64,000 nucleotides of DNA from Bacteroidota bacterium (GTDB taxonomy: Bacteria > Bacteroidota > Bacteroidia > Bacteroidales > JACABE01), in NCBI GenBank assembly GCA_026391675.1, contig JAPLDQ010000047.1, positions 1 through 64,000 on the forward strand, given 5' to 3'. A program made the translations under genes and the position numbers. Every line of letters starts with the position of its first letter. The first letter of the stretch is position 1. Of this stretch, positions 29,601-38,852 are shown in pieces. The notes under the pieces were generated by a model. It was not told the DNA's origin and ran no database searches. It saw only the letters and a program-made list of their open reading frames with translations.

Positions 29601-32600
29601 AACTACCGATTTTGATGCTACTAACGTTGAGTATATCGAGTTCTGGATGATGGATCCATTTATTCAGAATACGACACACAGTGGTGGTCAGCTCTATTTT
29701 AACCTGGGTGATGTTTCTGAGGATATCTTAAGAGATGGAAGAAAGAGTTTTGAAAATGGACTCCCTACCTCAGCTGTAGTTACAAATGTTGATACAACTA
29801 TTTGGGGACGTGTACCAAAATTACAGGCTTTGGTAAACTCATTTGATAATAACTCAGCTTCACGGCCTTTTCAGGATGTTGGTTATGATGGTTTGCGAAC
29901 AGTTGATGAAGTTAGCTTTTTTGATAAATCCTATATCCAAAAAATTGTAACTGTTTTAGGAACAACATCTCAAGCATATTCAAATGCAATGAATGATCCT
30001 TCAGCTGATAACTATCATTATTTCAGAGGAAGTGATTTCGACCAGAATCCTGTTTATTCAAATATTTTAACAAGGTATAAAAATTACAATGGTCCTGATG
30101 GCAACTCCCCTACATCAGACCAAAGTACTGAAAGCTATCCAACCAATGCCACTACCATGCCCAATGTTGAAGATATAAATATTGATAATACTTTAAGCGA
30201 AGCTGAAAATTATTATCAGTATGTAATTGATTTGAAACCAAGCAAAATGGAAATCGGGACAAACTTTATTACTGATATTAATTATGCCCAGGGCGTTGCA
30301 TTACCTGATGGAAGCAATACCAATGTTAAATGGTATCAGTTTAAAATTCCGATTCGTACTCCTGATAAAACTATTGGAAAAATTCAAAATTTTCAGTCCA
30401 TCCGTTTTATCAGAATGTTTTTAAAAGGATTTTCACAACCAATAATATGCAGGTTTGCTACACTTGAACTTGTAAGAGGTGAGTGGAGAAAGTACTCAAA
30501 TCAGTTATTAACACCAGGAGATTATATTACAGGAGATCAATCCGGAACTACCTTTAATGTATCAGCTGTAAATATCGAAGAAAACGGAAAAAGATCACCT
30601 GTACCTTATGTAATTCCTCCCGGCATTACAAGAGAACAAGATCAAACCTCAACAAATTTTCAAAAACTAAATGAGCAATCATTGAGTATGAAAGTAACGA
30701 ATTTAATTGATGGTGATGCAAGAGCAATATATAAAACTACCGAATTTGACTTCAGACAGTTTAAATACCTAAAAATGTATGTCCATGCTGAAAAAGGAAA
30801 AGCTGAAGAAGATTTAAAATATGGTGATTTAAATGCATTTATCCGGATTGGTTCAGATTTTACTCAAAATTATTACGAAATCGAGATACCACTTTTATTC
30901 ACTCCATGGGGTACTTCAGATGCAGCATCAATATGGCCTGATGCTAATGAAATGATAATTGATCTTGCAAAAATTGTTGCGGTAAAAGAAAAAAGAAATG
31001 TATTGGTCAGGTCTGGTAATCCTAATATAAATAATTACTATATTGAGGTTGACGGTAAATATAAATATACGATAGTAGGATCACCCAGTATAAGTAATGT
31101 TAATACTATAATGATTGGTGTAAGAAACCCTAAAAAACGTTTACTGTCTGATAATGATGATATGCTGCCAAAATCTGCTGAGGTTTGGATTAATGAATTG
31201 CGGTTAACAGATTTTAATGAAAAAACCGGCTGGGCTGCAACTTCAAGAATCAGAGCTAATTTAGCCGACCTTGGTGATGTTTCAGTTTCAGGCACTTACT
31301 CTACTGCTGGATTTGGAAGCATTGAGCAAAAAATAAACGAAACCCAGAAAGATAATATTACGTCTTATGATTTAGCTACTAACCTTGAACTTGGAAAATT
31401 CTTTTCTGAAAAAATCGGACTAAAAATTCCGATGCACTATGATTATTCCAAATCAATCAGTAATCCTGAATATAATCCGTTAGACCCTGATGTAAAACTC
31501 GAAGACGACCTTGCTACTTATCAAACCGAAACGCAAAGAGATTCTATACGTCAACTGGTTCAGGATTATACTACCAGAAAAAACATTAACTTTATAAACG
31601 TACGTAAAGAAAGAGTTGGTGCAACAAAAAGAAACAGATATTATGATATTGAAAATTTTGATGCATCTTATTCTTATTCAGAGATCTATCATCGAAATAT
31701 TGACATTGAATATGATATTAAAAAAACATATAAAGGTGGTATAGGATATAATTTTTCAAAAACGCCAAAGAATGTAAGACCTTTTGAAAAAATCGGATTT
31801 ATCAGCAAATATTCTGCATTCTCGTTAATAAAAGCTTTTAATTTTAATTATGAACCTAAAATGCTTTCTTTCCGGACTGAAATGTTCCGTGAATTTGATG
31901 AAAATAAATTGCGGAATAAAAGTAGCGGTCTCATTATAATTGAACCCACTTATTTTAAAAGGTTTGAATGGAGTCGTATTTATGGCTTAAGATATGATCC
32001 TGCACAATCTGTCCAATTTGAATATAACGCTATTGCGAATGCAACAATTGATGAACCTCAGGGGCGCATAGATACTAAAGAAAAAAGAGATTCAGTCTGG
32101 AATAATATTTTAGATCTAGGCCGCCCACAACGTTTTACTCAAAATATCAGCATTAATTACAATATTCCTATCAATAAAATTAAACCGCTTGACTGGTTAA
32201 CTGCTCAGGCAAGATATGGTGCTGATTACCGCTGGGAAGCATCACCTCTTTCGCTGCAGGAAAGAATGGGAAATACCATTGAAAACAACAATGCGAAACA
32301 ACTTAATTTTAATGTTTCTATGACTTCAATATTTAATAAAGTTAAGTATTTAGAAAAGTTAAATAAAGGCGACCAGACCTCCCGAACACCTGTACAACCG
32401 AATAGAAGAGGGAAAACAAATATCCAGACAAAAACTAATCCTCTTCCTGCTGAAGAAAATGATAGCATAAAAAAGAAGCCTAACCAATTTAAAAATATCG
32501 GTGATGGAATTTTAAAATTTATAATGGGATTTAAAACCGCTTCGATTAATTTTACTGAAAACAATGGGACCTTAATCCCCGGCTTTATGCCATCTCCTGT

Positions 32601-33870
32601 TGCTATTGGAAATAACTGGAATAAAAATGCACCCGGTTTAGGATACATTTTTGGATCACAAGAAGATATCCGCGAAACTGCTGCTGCAAAAAATTGGTTA
32701 TCTACAGATACTTTAAGCAATAATCCCTATTTAACTAAATATACAACAACTGTTAATGCCCGTGCAAGTTTTGAGCCAATCCCTGACTTAAAAATTGAAT
32801 TTACAGCAACCAGAACTTATACTGAAAATACCAGTCAATATTATAGAGTTGATCCGAATAGTTCTCCCAGAATTGTTGGATCCATCCCAACTACAACCGG
32901 TAGTTTCAGCATTTCATTTATGTCAATTCTTACTTCATTTAGTAGTGATAATGAAGATTATTCTAATGCTACCTTCCAGAAATTTCTGGATAACCGCCAA
33001 ATAATTGCTACCCGTCTTGCAAATGCTAACCCAAACTGGAATGGCCAGTATAAAAACGATACATTAACAGGACAACTTTTCCCTGTGGGTTATGGATCTA
33101 CTACACAACAAGTTTTAATACCTGCATTTCTTGCAGCTTATTCCGGAAGAGACCCAAACAGTATTGGTTTAAACCCTTTCCCAAAAATACCAATACCTAA
33201 CTGGACATTAAATTATACCGGTTTAAGCAAAATTAAAGCTTTAAAAAACTTATTTAAAACGATTTCAATTTCAAACGGGTATCACTCAACCTATAGTGTT
33301 GGCTCTTTTACAAATAATATTTTATCAAAAGAAGATGCTAATGGAAATGAAACGGTTAAAAACATGCTGGGTAATTATGTTTCTAAAAAACAAATTGATC
33401 AGGTTTCAATAAGCGAACAGTTTAGTCCGTTATTCAGAATCGAATTGTCCTGGGTTAATAGTTTACTTACTAATATTGAATTTAAAAAATCAAGAAATTT
33501 ATCGTTGAGCTTTACAAATAATCAGTTGACAGAGCTTACAAGTAATGAGTTTATTGTTGGATTGGGTTATCGTATTAAAGATGTTGAAATTATTATCGGA
33601 AAGCTATTGAAAAGTGATATAACACTGAAATTAGATTTCTCAATACGATCAAACAAAACAGTATTACGAAGAATTGACCAGAATATAAACCAGATTTCCC
33701 AGGGTCAGCAAGTAATTTCGTTGAACTTCTCTGCTGATTATATGCTAAACGAAAGATTTACATTACGTGCATTTTTTGATAAGGTTATCAACAATCCGTT
33801 TATTTCATCTTCATTCCCCAACTCTACAACCAATGCAGGTATAAGTATCAGATTCTCCTTAGCTCAATAA
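26638..33870 (+). CDS. sprA: T9SS outer-membrane translocon protein SprA (Sov)
   Basis: A 2410-residue protein, the giant 36-strand beta-barrel that forms the type IX secretion pore in the outer membrane. The start is GTG at 26638, followed by a membrane-targeting signal (IRYIISLLFITTFAAFIFQ). Recognisable segments are the N-terminal FKVGSEVFEKIFGSNTIDIR plug/TonB-like region, TSYIDDFEGSKSSIDMKNMG in the middle, and a C-terminal aromatic beta-strand series ending in AGISIRFSLAQ. The length agrees with other SprA proteins (about 2400 residues). It lies between ruvA and gcvH. Clients in this window are the proteins with sorting domains at 11910, 14940 and 39705. Confidence 0.96.
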   Translation: MRIIRYIISLLFITTFAAFIFQVPMLNGKPVDASSYRYSPDNIAIQPPDSSLKYPFPKKTQPFNGDNPNHPMYLREPSNVKDSIVYDPVNNEYIFNSKIGDLDYNTPNTMSFDEYQTYDIDKSLQNYWRERSKAANAGNRGGLIPQFKVGSEVFEKIFGSNTIDIRPQGSAELIFAIIGNKRDDPSIDTRNRTTTNFDFQEKIQMSVLAKIGDKIEFKMNYNTESMFAFENKLKLRYEGKEDEILQLLEAGDINFPLNTTLIQGSQSLFGIKTKLKFGRTTITSVFSEQKAESKNITVQGGAETNKFKIKADQYEENKHFFLAQYFRDNYNKAMSSIPIIGSNINITKIEVWRTNIGAPTTNNRNIVAFTDLGENNPSNSSVLIGGGSPKPANKSNNLYNKLTSIPADESQVRNINTVSNFLSGATYGYVSGQDFEKVESAKKLAPNEYYFNSKLGFISLNSTLNSDQVLAVAFQYTIAGDTTIYQVGEFSDQGISDPKALIVKLIKSTTLNTHGVLWKLMMKNVYSLGAYQVNRQDFRLNILYTGEKGGVATGFFNEGPKKGIALIRLLHLDTLDAQLNPTPDGVFDFIDNAATLGGTMQSNNGRVYFPLIEPFGRDLRNILGDQSYADKFCYDSLYSLTKTEAQQFPDKNKYILEGIYKSASGSEISLGGFNIPQGSVKVTSGGMPLTENVDYTVDYTLGRVRIINEGILNSGAPINISLESNSMFNIMTKRMMGTHVDYEVNKDFTIGATIMNLHQSPLTQKVNYGDEPISNTIWGFDINYQTESRLLTKMVDALPFIQTKAPSKITFYGEFAQFIPGHSSAIGSTGTSYIDDFEGSKSSIDMKNMGTWFMASTPQGQTQSGMFPECSLGFIDSLAYGFNRAKLAWYVIDPMFYRSDTRPANISKSEISQPYEREVLEREVFPNKELPNGQAPNISVLNLAYYPDERGPYNYDVAGIAGISSGINPNGTLKNPNERWGGIMRKIETTDFDATNVEYIEFWMMDPFIQNTTHSGGQLYFNLGDVSEDILRDGRKSFENGLPTSAVVTNVDTTIWGRVPKLQALVNSFDNNSASRPFQDVGYDGLRTVDEVSFFDKSYIQKIVTVLGTTSQAYSNAMNDPSADNYHYFRGSDFDQNPVYSNILTRYKNYNGPDGNSPTSDQSTESYPTNATTMPNVEDINIDNTLSEAENYYQYVIDLKPSKMEIGTNFITDINYAQGVALPDGSNTNVKWYQFKIPIRTPDKTIGKIQNFQSIRFIRMFLKGFSQPIICRFATLELVRGEWRKYSNQLLTPGDYITGDQSGTTFNVSAVNIEENGKRSPVPYVIPPGITREQDQTSTNFQKLNEQSLSMKVTNLIDGDARAIYKTTEFDFRQFKYLKMYVHAEKGKAEEDLKYGDLNAFIRIGSDFTQNYYEIEIPLLFTPWGTSDAASIWPDANEMIIDLAKIVAVKEKRNVLVRSGNPNINNYYIEVDGKYKYTIVGSPSISNVNTIMIGVRNPKKRLLSDNDDMLPKSAEVWINELRLTDFNEKTGWAATSRIRANLADLGDVSVSGTYSTAGFGSIEQKINETQKDNITSYDLATNLELGKFFSEKIGLKIPMHYDYSKSISNPEYNPLDPDVKLEDDLATYQTETQRDSIRQLVQDYTTRKNINFINVRKERVGATKRNRYYDIENFDASYSYSEIYHRNIDIEYDIKKTYKGGIGYNFSKTPKNVRPFEKIGFISKYSAFSLIKAFNFNYEPKMLSFRTEMFREFDENKLRNKSSGLIIIEPTYFKRFEWSRIYGLRYDPAQSVQFEYNAIANATIDEPQGRIDTKEKRDSVWNNILDLGRPQRFTQNISINYNIPINKIKPLDWLTAQARYGADYRWEASPLSLQERMGNTIENNNAKQLNFNVSMTSIFNKVKYLEKLNKGDQTSRTPVQPNRRGKTNIQTKTNPLPAEENDSIKKKPNQFKNIGDGILKFIMGFKTASINFTENNGTLIPGFMPSPVAIGNNWNKNAPGLGYIFGSQEDIRETAAAKNWLSTDTLSNNPYLTKYTTTVNARASFEPIPDLKIEFTATRTYTENTSQYYRVDPNSSPRIVGSIPTTTGSFSISFMSILTSFSSDNEDYSNATFQKFLDNRQIIATRLANANPNWNGQYKNDTLTGQLFPVGYGSTTQQVLIPAFLAAYSGRDPNSIGLNPFPKIPIPNWTLNYTGLSKIKALKNLFKTISISNGYHSTYSVGSFTNNILSKEDANGNETVKNMLGNYVSKKQIDQVSISEQFSPLFRIELSWVNSLLTNIEFKKSRNLSLSFTNNQLTELTSNEFIVGLGYRIKDVEIIIGKLLKSDITLKLDFSIRSNKTVLRRIDQNINQISQGQQVISLNFSADYMLNERFTLRAFFDKVINNPFISSSFPNSTTNAGISIRFSLAQ

Positions 33871-33908
33871 TTTTTTTAAAAAAAATTATCTTATTTAATA
33901 AAAAAATG

Positions 33909-33916
33909 TAATTTTG
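33909..33916 (+). promoter_or_regulatory. -7 box for gcvH
   Basis: TAATTTTG fits TAnnTTTG, 24 bp upstream of the gcvH start, so gcvH probably has its own promoter rather than depending on sprA. Confidence 0.5.
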
Positions 33917-33940
33917 AAAATTAATAAAACATAAAAAATC

Positions 33941-34321
33941 ATGAATATACCAGAAAATTTAAAGTACACCAAAGATCACGAATGGTTAAAAGTAGAAGGA
34001 AATGAAGCATTTGTAGGCGTTACCGAATATGCTCAGGGCGAATTAGGCGATATCGTTTTCGTAGAAGTTGAAACAGTTGGCGAAACCCTTGAAAAAGAAG
34101 AAACTTTTGGAACAATCGAAGCTGTTAAAACAGTTTCTGATATGTTTATGCCGGTAGATGCAGAAGTGCTTGAATTTAACGAAGCATTAGAAGGTACTCC
34201 TGAATTAATCAACCAGGATCCATATGGAAAAGGCTGGATTGTTAAAATTAAAATGACCAATGCTGCTCAGGTTAATGAACTCCTTGACGCTGCTGCTTAT
34301 AAAGCATTAATTGGTGCTTAA
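33941..34321 (+). CDS. gcvH: Glycine cleavage system H protein
   Basis: A 126-residue lipoyl carrier that shuttles the methylamine of glycine between GcvP and GcvT. The lipoylated lysine is Lys63 in [20 protein letters not shown]. The N-terminal [15 protein letters not shown] and the C-terminal [15 protein letters not shown] are family-typical. No gcvT or gcvP lies nearby. A terminator follows directly. Confidence 0.97.
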   Translation: MNIPENLKYTKDHEWLKVEGNEAFVGVTEYAQGELGDIVFVEVETVGETLEKEETFGTIEAVKTVSDMFMPVDAEVLEFNEALEGTPELINQDPYGKGWIVKIKMTNAAQVNELLDAAAYKALIGA

Positions 34322-34341
34322 TTTTATAAAAACGTATTAAA

Positions 34342-34378
34342 AAGCTCAAACTGAAAATACAGTTTGAGCTTTTTTTTA
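34342..34378 (+). terminator. Rho-independent terminator after gcvH
   Basis: AAGCTCAAACTG pairs exactly with CAGTTTGAGCTT around a six-base loop, followed by a T run. Confidence 0.9.
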
Positions 34379-34390
34379 TTGTTTATGCTA

Positions 34391-34873
34391 TTATATCAGC
34401 TTACCAATAATAACGACATAATTTTTACCGTATTTTTTTGCACATTTCGGACATGTAGTATACCACATATACCATTTTTCTAATTTATAATTATTCTTTT
34501 TAGTATAGGATTCAAAATCTTTCATCCATTTTTCAGTATTTTTAAAATCACCTTCATAAACTTTGCTTAAAAATTTTCCGGATATTGAAACATTATTGGC
34601 ATCTGATATCTCTCTGTCAACTGCAAGATAAATATCCATATTCCATTTTGAAGTATGATCTGATAAACAAAGCCAATCAGGTACTTCAGCACTTGCCCTT
34701 TCAATTTTTGTATTAAGTTTTTTAATTACTTTACCAAAATTCAATGGCATATAAAAAAAAGTAGACACCTTATCTTTAATAAATTTCTTGTTTTCCCATT
34801 CAAACAATTTTCCGTCCCAGGGTAAAGGCATAAACTCTGGACAACATTCTGGAGATGTAATATTATTTTCCAT
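34391..34873 (-). CDS. Small cytosolic protein of an uncharacterised (GyrI-like?) family
   Basis: A 160-residue soluble protein with no signal peptide. It has CPEFMPLPWDGKLFEWENKK near the N-terminus, FFYMPLNFGKVIKKL in the middle, and a cysteine pair CPKCAKKYGKNYVVI at the C-terminus. This pattern resembles a widespread bacterial family often labelled hydrolase without experimental support; the beta-rich layout suggests a GyrI-like ligand-binding fold. The CxxC plus the N-terminal CC could bind metal. It is monocistronic and convergent with gcvH. Confidence 0.5.
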   Translation of the reverse strand: MENNITSPECCPEFMPLPWDGKLFEWENKKFIKDKVSTFFYMPLNFGKVIKKLNTKIERASAEVPDWLCLSDHTSKWNMDIYLAVDREISDANNVSISGKFLSKVYEGDFKNTEKWMKDFESYTKKNNYKLEKWYMWYTTCPKCAKKYGKNYVVIIGKLI

Positions 34874-34941
34874 ATCTTTTAAAATTTGAATTGAATTTTT
34901 TTACAAAATTATTAATATTTTAATCTATTTTTTCATTTTTA

Positions 34942-35817
34942 CTATTTGTATTTTTCATCTTCTGCTTTCAATTTCAAAAAATTATAAGGCATTTTGGATT
35001 CAATTTTTATCTCCTCTTTTGTAATTGGATGTGTGAATGAAAGACTAAATGCATATAAACGGATCTGCCTGATATAAGTATCATCTGCTCCATAGCGTCT
35101 GTCGCCGACTATCGGGCAACCCATTTCCGAAAAATGAACACGGATTTGATTCTTACGACCGGTTTCTAAATTTACTTCCAGTAAGCTGTGCTCAGCTAAT
35201 TTTTCTAATACACGATAATGAGTAATGGCTAATTTGGCATCTTCGCTTTGAGGTACCGACATCATTTTTTGCTGTGTACTTTCTTTTAGCCAGCTATTAA
35301 TCGTTCCTTTATCATCTTTAGGTTGTCCTTCAATTAATGCATAATATAATTTTTCGGTGTTTTGCCAGTTTTCTTTCATTAATTGCATTACCTCTTCCGA
35401 TTTGGCAAGTAGAATAATTCCAGCCACTTCCCTATCCAGGCGATGAATAATAAAAGCCCGTTTTTTCCCTTTTGATTCTTCTTTTACATATTCAGTCATC
35501 GCTTTTAACAATGAAAGTGTTTTTTTACCAGTTTCACCATGAGTGAGCACACCGGCTGGTTTAATGACAGCTACAAGATATTCATCTTCAAATACAATTT
35601 GAAACGGAGCATGGACTTTACTACCTGTATCTTTATATTTAGTATATTCCAAAATTTCACCGGTTTGTATTATCGTATCAGCTTTTTTAATAGTTTTACC
35701 ATTTAGCTTAATGCTTCCTGAAATTATTAATTTCTTTACTTTACTTTTAGAAGCACTACCGAATTCTTCGAGTAAAATGACTGAAATTGTTGACGTTTTT
35801 TTTACAGTTATTTTCAT
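34942..35817 (-). CDS. RluA-family RNA pseudouridine synthase
   Basis: A 291-residue enzyme isomerising uridine to pseudouridine in rRNA or tRNA. Residues 1-60 are an S4-like RNA-binding domain (KSKVKKLIISGSIKLNGKTI). The catalytic Asp is Asp128 in HRLDREVAGIILLAKS. LETGRKNQIRVHFSEMGCPI and VGDRRYGADD complete the family motifs. A second, RluD-type paralog is at 41669. The target site is not predictable. Confidence 0.88.
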   Translation of the reverse strand: MKITVKKTSTISVILLEEFGSASKSKVKKLIISGSIKLNGKTIKKADTIIQTGEILEYTKYKDTGSKVHAPFQIVFEDEYLVAVIKPAGVLTHGETGKKTLSLLKAMTEYVKEESKGKKRAFIIHRLDREVAGIILLAKSEEVMQLMKENWQNTEKLYYALIEGQPKDDKGTINSWLKESTQQKMMSVPQSEDAKLAITHYRVLEKLAEHSLLEVNLETGRKNQIRVHFSEMGCPIVGDRRYGADDTYIRQIRLYAFSLSFTHPITKEEIKIESKMPYNFLKLKAEDEKYK

Positions 35818-35955
35818 GTGTTATTAATTTTATTTTTTTAAGGTCACATGGAATACGCCATATAATATCATTTTCGGTTTGTATGAATATTATTCTTATG
35901 GCTATTTCATTTTATAGAAAATTAATTATTAGTTAATATTTTATACGTCAATCAT

Positions 35956-37968
35956 TTACTCGATTAACAAATCAATATTGGCTGGGATAGAATCTGTTCT
36001 GATTATTAATGATTTTGCAGGACCTTTTACATCTATTTGTGGTAAAAGTTTATCAAAATCTTCCTGTGTAATCATTTCTTTTTTCAACATTCGCTTAGAT
36101 ACAAATGAATAATAATCAGCAAGGTAAGGCTTTAGATTCCCCTTCCCATCAAAAGAATAGCTAAACCATTTTGGATGAGGTATCATGCTGGTTAAAAACA
36201 GGGCTTCGGCCAGTGTTAGTTTAGAAGCATCTTTGCTGAAATAGAAATGCGAAGCTTCATTGGCTCCATAAACCATTGGTCCCCATTCTATTATATTCAG
36301 ATAAACCTCAAACATTCGTTCTTTGGACGTCAATCCGTTATTCTCTATTAACCACACTATTAATGCTTCTTCTAATTTGCGTGCTATGGTTTTGTTGCGG
36401 TTTAAGAAAACATTTTTAACCAGTTGCATGCTGATAGTACTGCCTCCACGGGCAAAACGATTGGTTTTTATATTTTTAGTTATAGATTCTTTAAATGATT
36501 CAGGCAAGAAACCCCGATGCCAGAAGAAAGCTCCATCTTCTGAAGTTAAAACAGCATTTTTTAAATATGGAGATATTTCATCGAGTCGTCTGAAGTTAGG
36601 ATTTTCGGACCCCACAATAAAACTCCTAACAGCTTCTCCTTTTTCAAATGCAGTATATAAAAAAGCCTCGTTCATCTTGCTAAAATTAGTCGCACCATTT
36701 TTTAAAATACTGAAATTGTAGCGTTTTAAATCCGATTCAAAAATAATTGAATCAGGATTATCAATGTCAACAAAAAAATCCAGATTATAAGCCAGCTCAC
36801 CCTTTGTTTGGATACCTTCCAGATTAATAAACAAACCTTTTGGCAAAGATTCGAATAAATCCTGTGCAGGAAATTTCTCTTTATGCAGTTTCAATGCAAT
36901 CTGACGGCATGGATTAGGCCTGTAATAAAAGTACGGATGCAAAATAAGCTTGTTAAAAACTGCCACTGAATTACTATCCAGTTCAAAATAATCTTCACCC
37001 ACATTCAATTGATATTCAATTGAAGCATTATTTAAAAACACATCTGAAACAGATACCCTTGAATGATTTATTAATAAACCATTTACTGATGCAACACCAT
37101 TGATAATTGTTATTCCATCCTCACTGCGGTTACCGTTAAAGCTAAAAGAGATGGTATCAAAAGCAATCAACCCTTTCCATTTATATTCAGTAAACGGTAA
37201 TTTAACCTTTAAATTATCGGAAGCATATACTTTAATCTTTATAAGATTTTCAGCAGGCTTAATTACACCTTCAGTTGACCAATGTGATGTTTTATTATTC
37301 TCTGTAATCTCAATCATTGAATTAAACTGATGTTCTATCAGTTTTAATTCAGGAAGTTTCATTGTAATCAAATGTCCATCAGTAAATGAACTTATTTCAA
37401 AATTGAGGATTTCAATATTGGAAGGGATTTTATAAAATACAGCATTTAGTAACCGTTGTACTGCTGATGCATAATCAGATTCTTTTGTAATATTTTGAAT
37501 GCCTTCATTATCTTTTGAAACAGAATTCCGTTTAAGTAAAAATGAATAATTATCAAGACTATCAGTTTTAACAATCGAAAAACGGGCATTTTGTAATTTA
37601 AAATCAGTCAGATTAACCTTAAAAATCAATAAATTCCAAAAGCTGACTTTTGCATACAGCGATTCTATTTTAAGTAAGGTATCACCTTTTATTGGTTTTA
37701 GCGAAATATTGCTGATTTCAGCTGCTGTAATACCTTTGAAACTAAAATCACCTATTTGCAAATCAGCTTGATATGCCGCATTAAATGAATTTAATTTATG
37801 ATTTATTATAGCTTTTACTATCGGCTGACGAAAGACAAACAATAAAATAACAAAACCTATAAAAATGCTTAATACAATGATAATTGTCTTTCTCAGGATA
37901 ATCCTTTGAATTAAAGCAATTATTTTTTGTGCAGATATTTTTAAAAAGTTAATAATTTTATGATTCAT
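35956..37968 (-). CDS. GT51 peptidoglycan transglycosylase (monofunctional) with AsmA-like N-terminal region
   Basis: The frame opens at 38034, but the better start is ATG at 37968 (MNHKIINFLK), giving 670 residues. An N-terminal TM (IIIVLSIFIGFVILLFVF) anchors the protein. About 400 residues of periplasmic beta-rich sequence resembling AsmA-type proteins follow. The glycosyltransferase family 51 domain covers the last 190 residues: SEDGAFFWHRGF with the catalytic Glu, then RGGSTISMQLVKNVFLNR, and LNIIEWGPMVYGANEAS. It polymerises lipid II into glycan strands; no transpeptidase domain is present. On the minus strand TATTTTTG lies five bases upstream of the ATG, so the mRNA would be almost leaderless. 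Confidence 0.85.
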   Translation of the reverse strand: MNHKIINFLKISAQKIIALIQRIILRKTIIIVLSIFIGFVILLFVFRQPIVKAIINHKLNSFNAAYQADLQIGDFSFKGITAAEISNISLKPIKGDTLLKIESLYAKVSFWNLLIFKVNLTDFKLQNARFSIVKTDSLDNYSFLLKRNSVSKDNEGIQNITKESDYASAVQRLLNAVFYKIPSNIEILNFEISSFTDGHLITMKLPELKLIEHQFNSMIEITENNKTSHWSTEGVIKPAENLIKIKVYASDNLKVKLPFTEYKWKGLIAFDTISFSFNGNRSEDGITIINGVASVNGLLINHSRVSVSDVFLNNASIEYQLNVGEDYFELDSNSVAVFNKLILHPYFYYRPNPCRQIALKLHKEKFPAQDLFESLPKGLFINLEGIQTKGELAYNLDFFVDIDNPDSIIFESDLKRYNFSILKNGATNFSKMNEAFLYTAFEKGEAVRSFIVGSENPNFRRLDEISPYLKNAVLTSEDGAFFWHRGFLPESFKESITKNIKTNRFARGGSTISMQLVKNVFLNRNKTIARKLEEALIVWLIENNGLTSKERMFEVYLNIIEWGPMVYGANEASHFYFSKDASKLTLAEALFLTSMIPHPKWFSYSFDGKGNLKPYLADYYSFVSKRMLKKEMITQEDFDKLLPQIDVKGPAKSLIIRTDSIPANIDLLIE

Positions 37969-38040
37969 AGTGCAAAAATACCATATATTTACAATAGAAT
38001 TAAAAAAGATTTTTTTGCTGTAAATTAACAACAAAAAACT

Positions 38041-38565
38041 ATGCGAAAATACATTATAATTTATATTATTTCTTTGATTCCATTTTTGCAGGAAACAGTT
38101 TATTCACAGCGCATTTTTTTGGTTGAAAAGCCCGGCACAGTTAATAATTTAAAATTCAGGATTGGCGACAGAATTGACCTGAAAACCACAAAAGGCGAAC
38201 GGTATAATGGAATCATAAATCAGATAAGAGATACAGCATTAATAATAAATTATGAACTCGTGCTAAACAAAGATATTTCAGCTATTTATACCACAAGAGC
38301 CTTAATTTCGATGTTTTCAGCAGCAGGAATTAGTGGAGGCGTTTTTTATATTTTTTTAGGAGGATTAACAAATATCGTAGATGGACGAACACCAATAATA
38401 AATAATTCTTCTTTAAAAACAGGAGGAATTATTTTTGCTACAGGAGGTTTATTAAGTGTTTTTTCAAAACGGAAAAGACATATCGATAATCATAAATGGA
38501 GGATTAAGGTATTAGATTTTACTATCATTAAAGATCCAGGTATATATGCAAACCCTGAAAATTAG
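38041..38565 (+). CDS. Small secreted/membrane hypothetical protein
   Basis: A 174-residue protein with a signal peptide (YIISLIPFLQETVYSQ), a central beta segment (LKFRIGDRIDLKTTKGERYN, resembling an SH3-like turn), and two hydrophobic stretches near residues 90-140 with glycines (GISGGVFYIFLGGL, GGIIFATGGLL). Such small proteins are frequent in Bacteroidota envelopes, but no function is known to me. It is divergent from the transglycosylase gene, with 72 bp to the preferred start of that gene. Confidence 0.6.
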   Translation: MRKYIIIYIISLIPFLQETVYSQRIFLVEKPGTVNNLKFRIGDRIDLKTTKGERYNGIINQIRDTALIINYELVLNKDISAIYTTRALISMFSAAGISGGVFYIFLGGLTNIVDGRTPIINNSSLKTGGIIFATGGLLSVFSKRKRHIDNHKWRIKVLDFTIIKDPGIYANPEN

Positions 38566-38627
38566 AAGCCTGTTGTCTTTAATATTTATTTTACTTTATT
38601 GATTATATGATTTTTAAAAACTTCAAC

Positions 38628-38647
38628 TATTTTCAAGCTTGAAAATA
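38628..38647. promoter_or_regulatory. 20-bp perfect palindrome upstream of the PASTA gene
   Basis: TATTTTCAAGCTTGAAAATA is a perfect inverted repeat in the 272-bp gap before the PASTA gene, about 120 bp upstream of its promoter. It could be an operator or the terminator of the upstream gene. No T run follows directly. Confidence 0.35.
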
Positions 38648-38745
38648 ATATTTAGTAAAGTTTATTTATTTTTATATCCGTTTCTTTTTCATACAATTAT
38701 ATTTTATATAAAGCAATTTTATGTACAGTTTTTATCTAAAAATGA

Positions 38746-38775
38746 TTGTTATCTGAAAAAATTCTTGTAGGTTTG
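38746..38775 (+). promoter_or_regulatory. Promoter for the PASTA-protein operon
   Basis: TTG (38746-38748) and TAGGTTTG (38768-38775) are separated by 19 bp, matching the Bacteroidota -33/-7 arrangement. Confidence 0.6.
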
Positions 38776-38852
38776 CAAAAGCAGTTGTACCACAATAAAA
38801 ATCAAAAATATTAGTTTATTAAAAGGTAAAATATTAGTTGCCTTACGAGAGC

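Noticed and set aside
32226-32720. 164-residue minus-strand frame inside sprA
   Set aside because: It is antisense to conserved sprA coding sequence, with no start context or homology.
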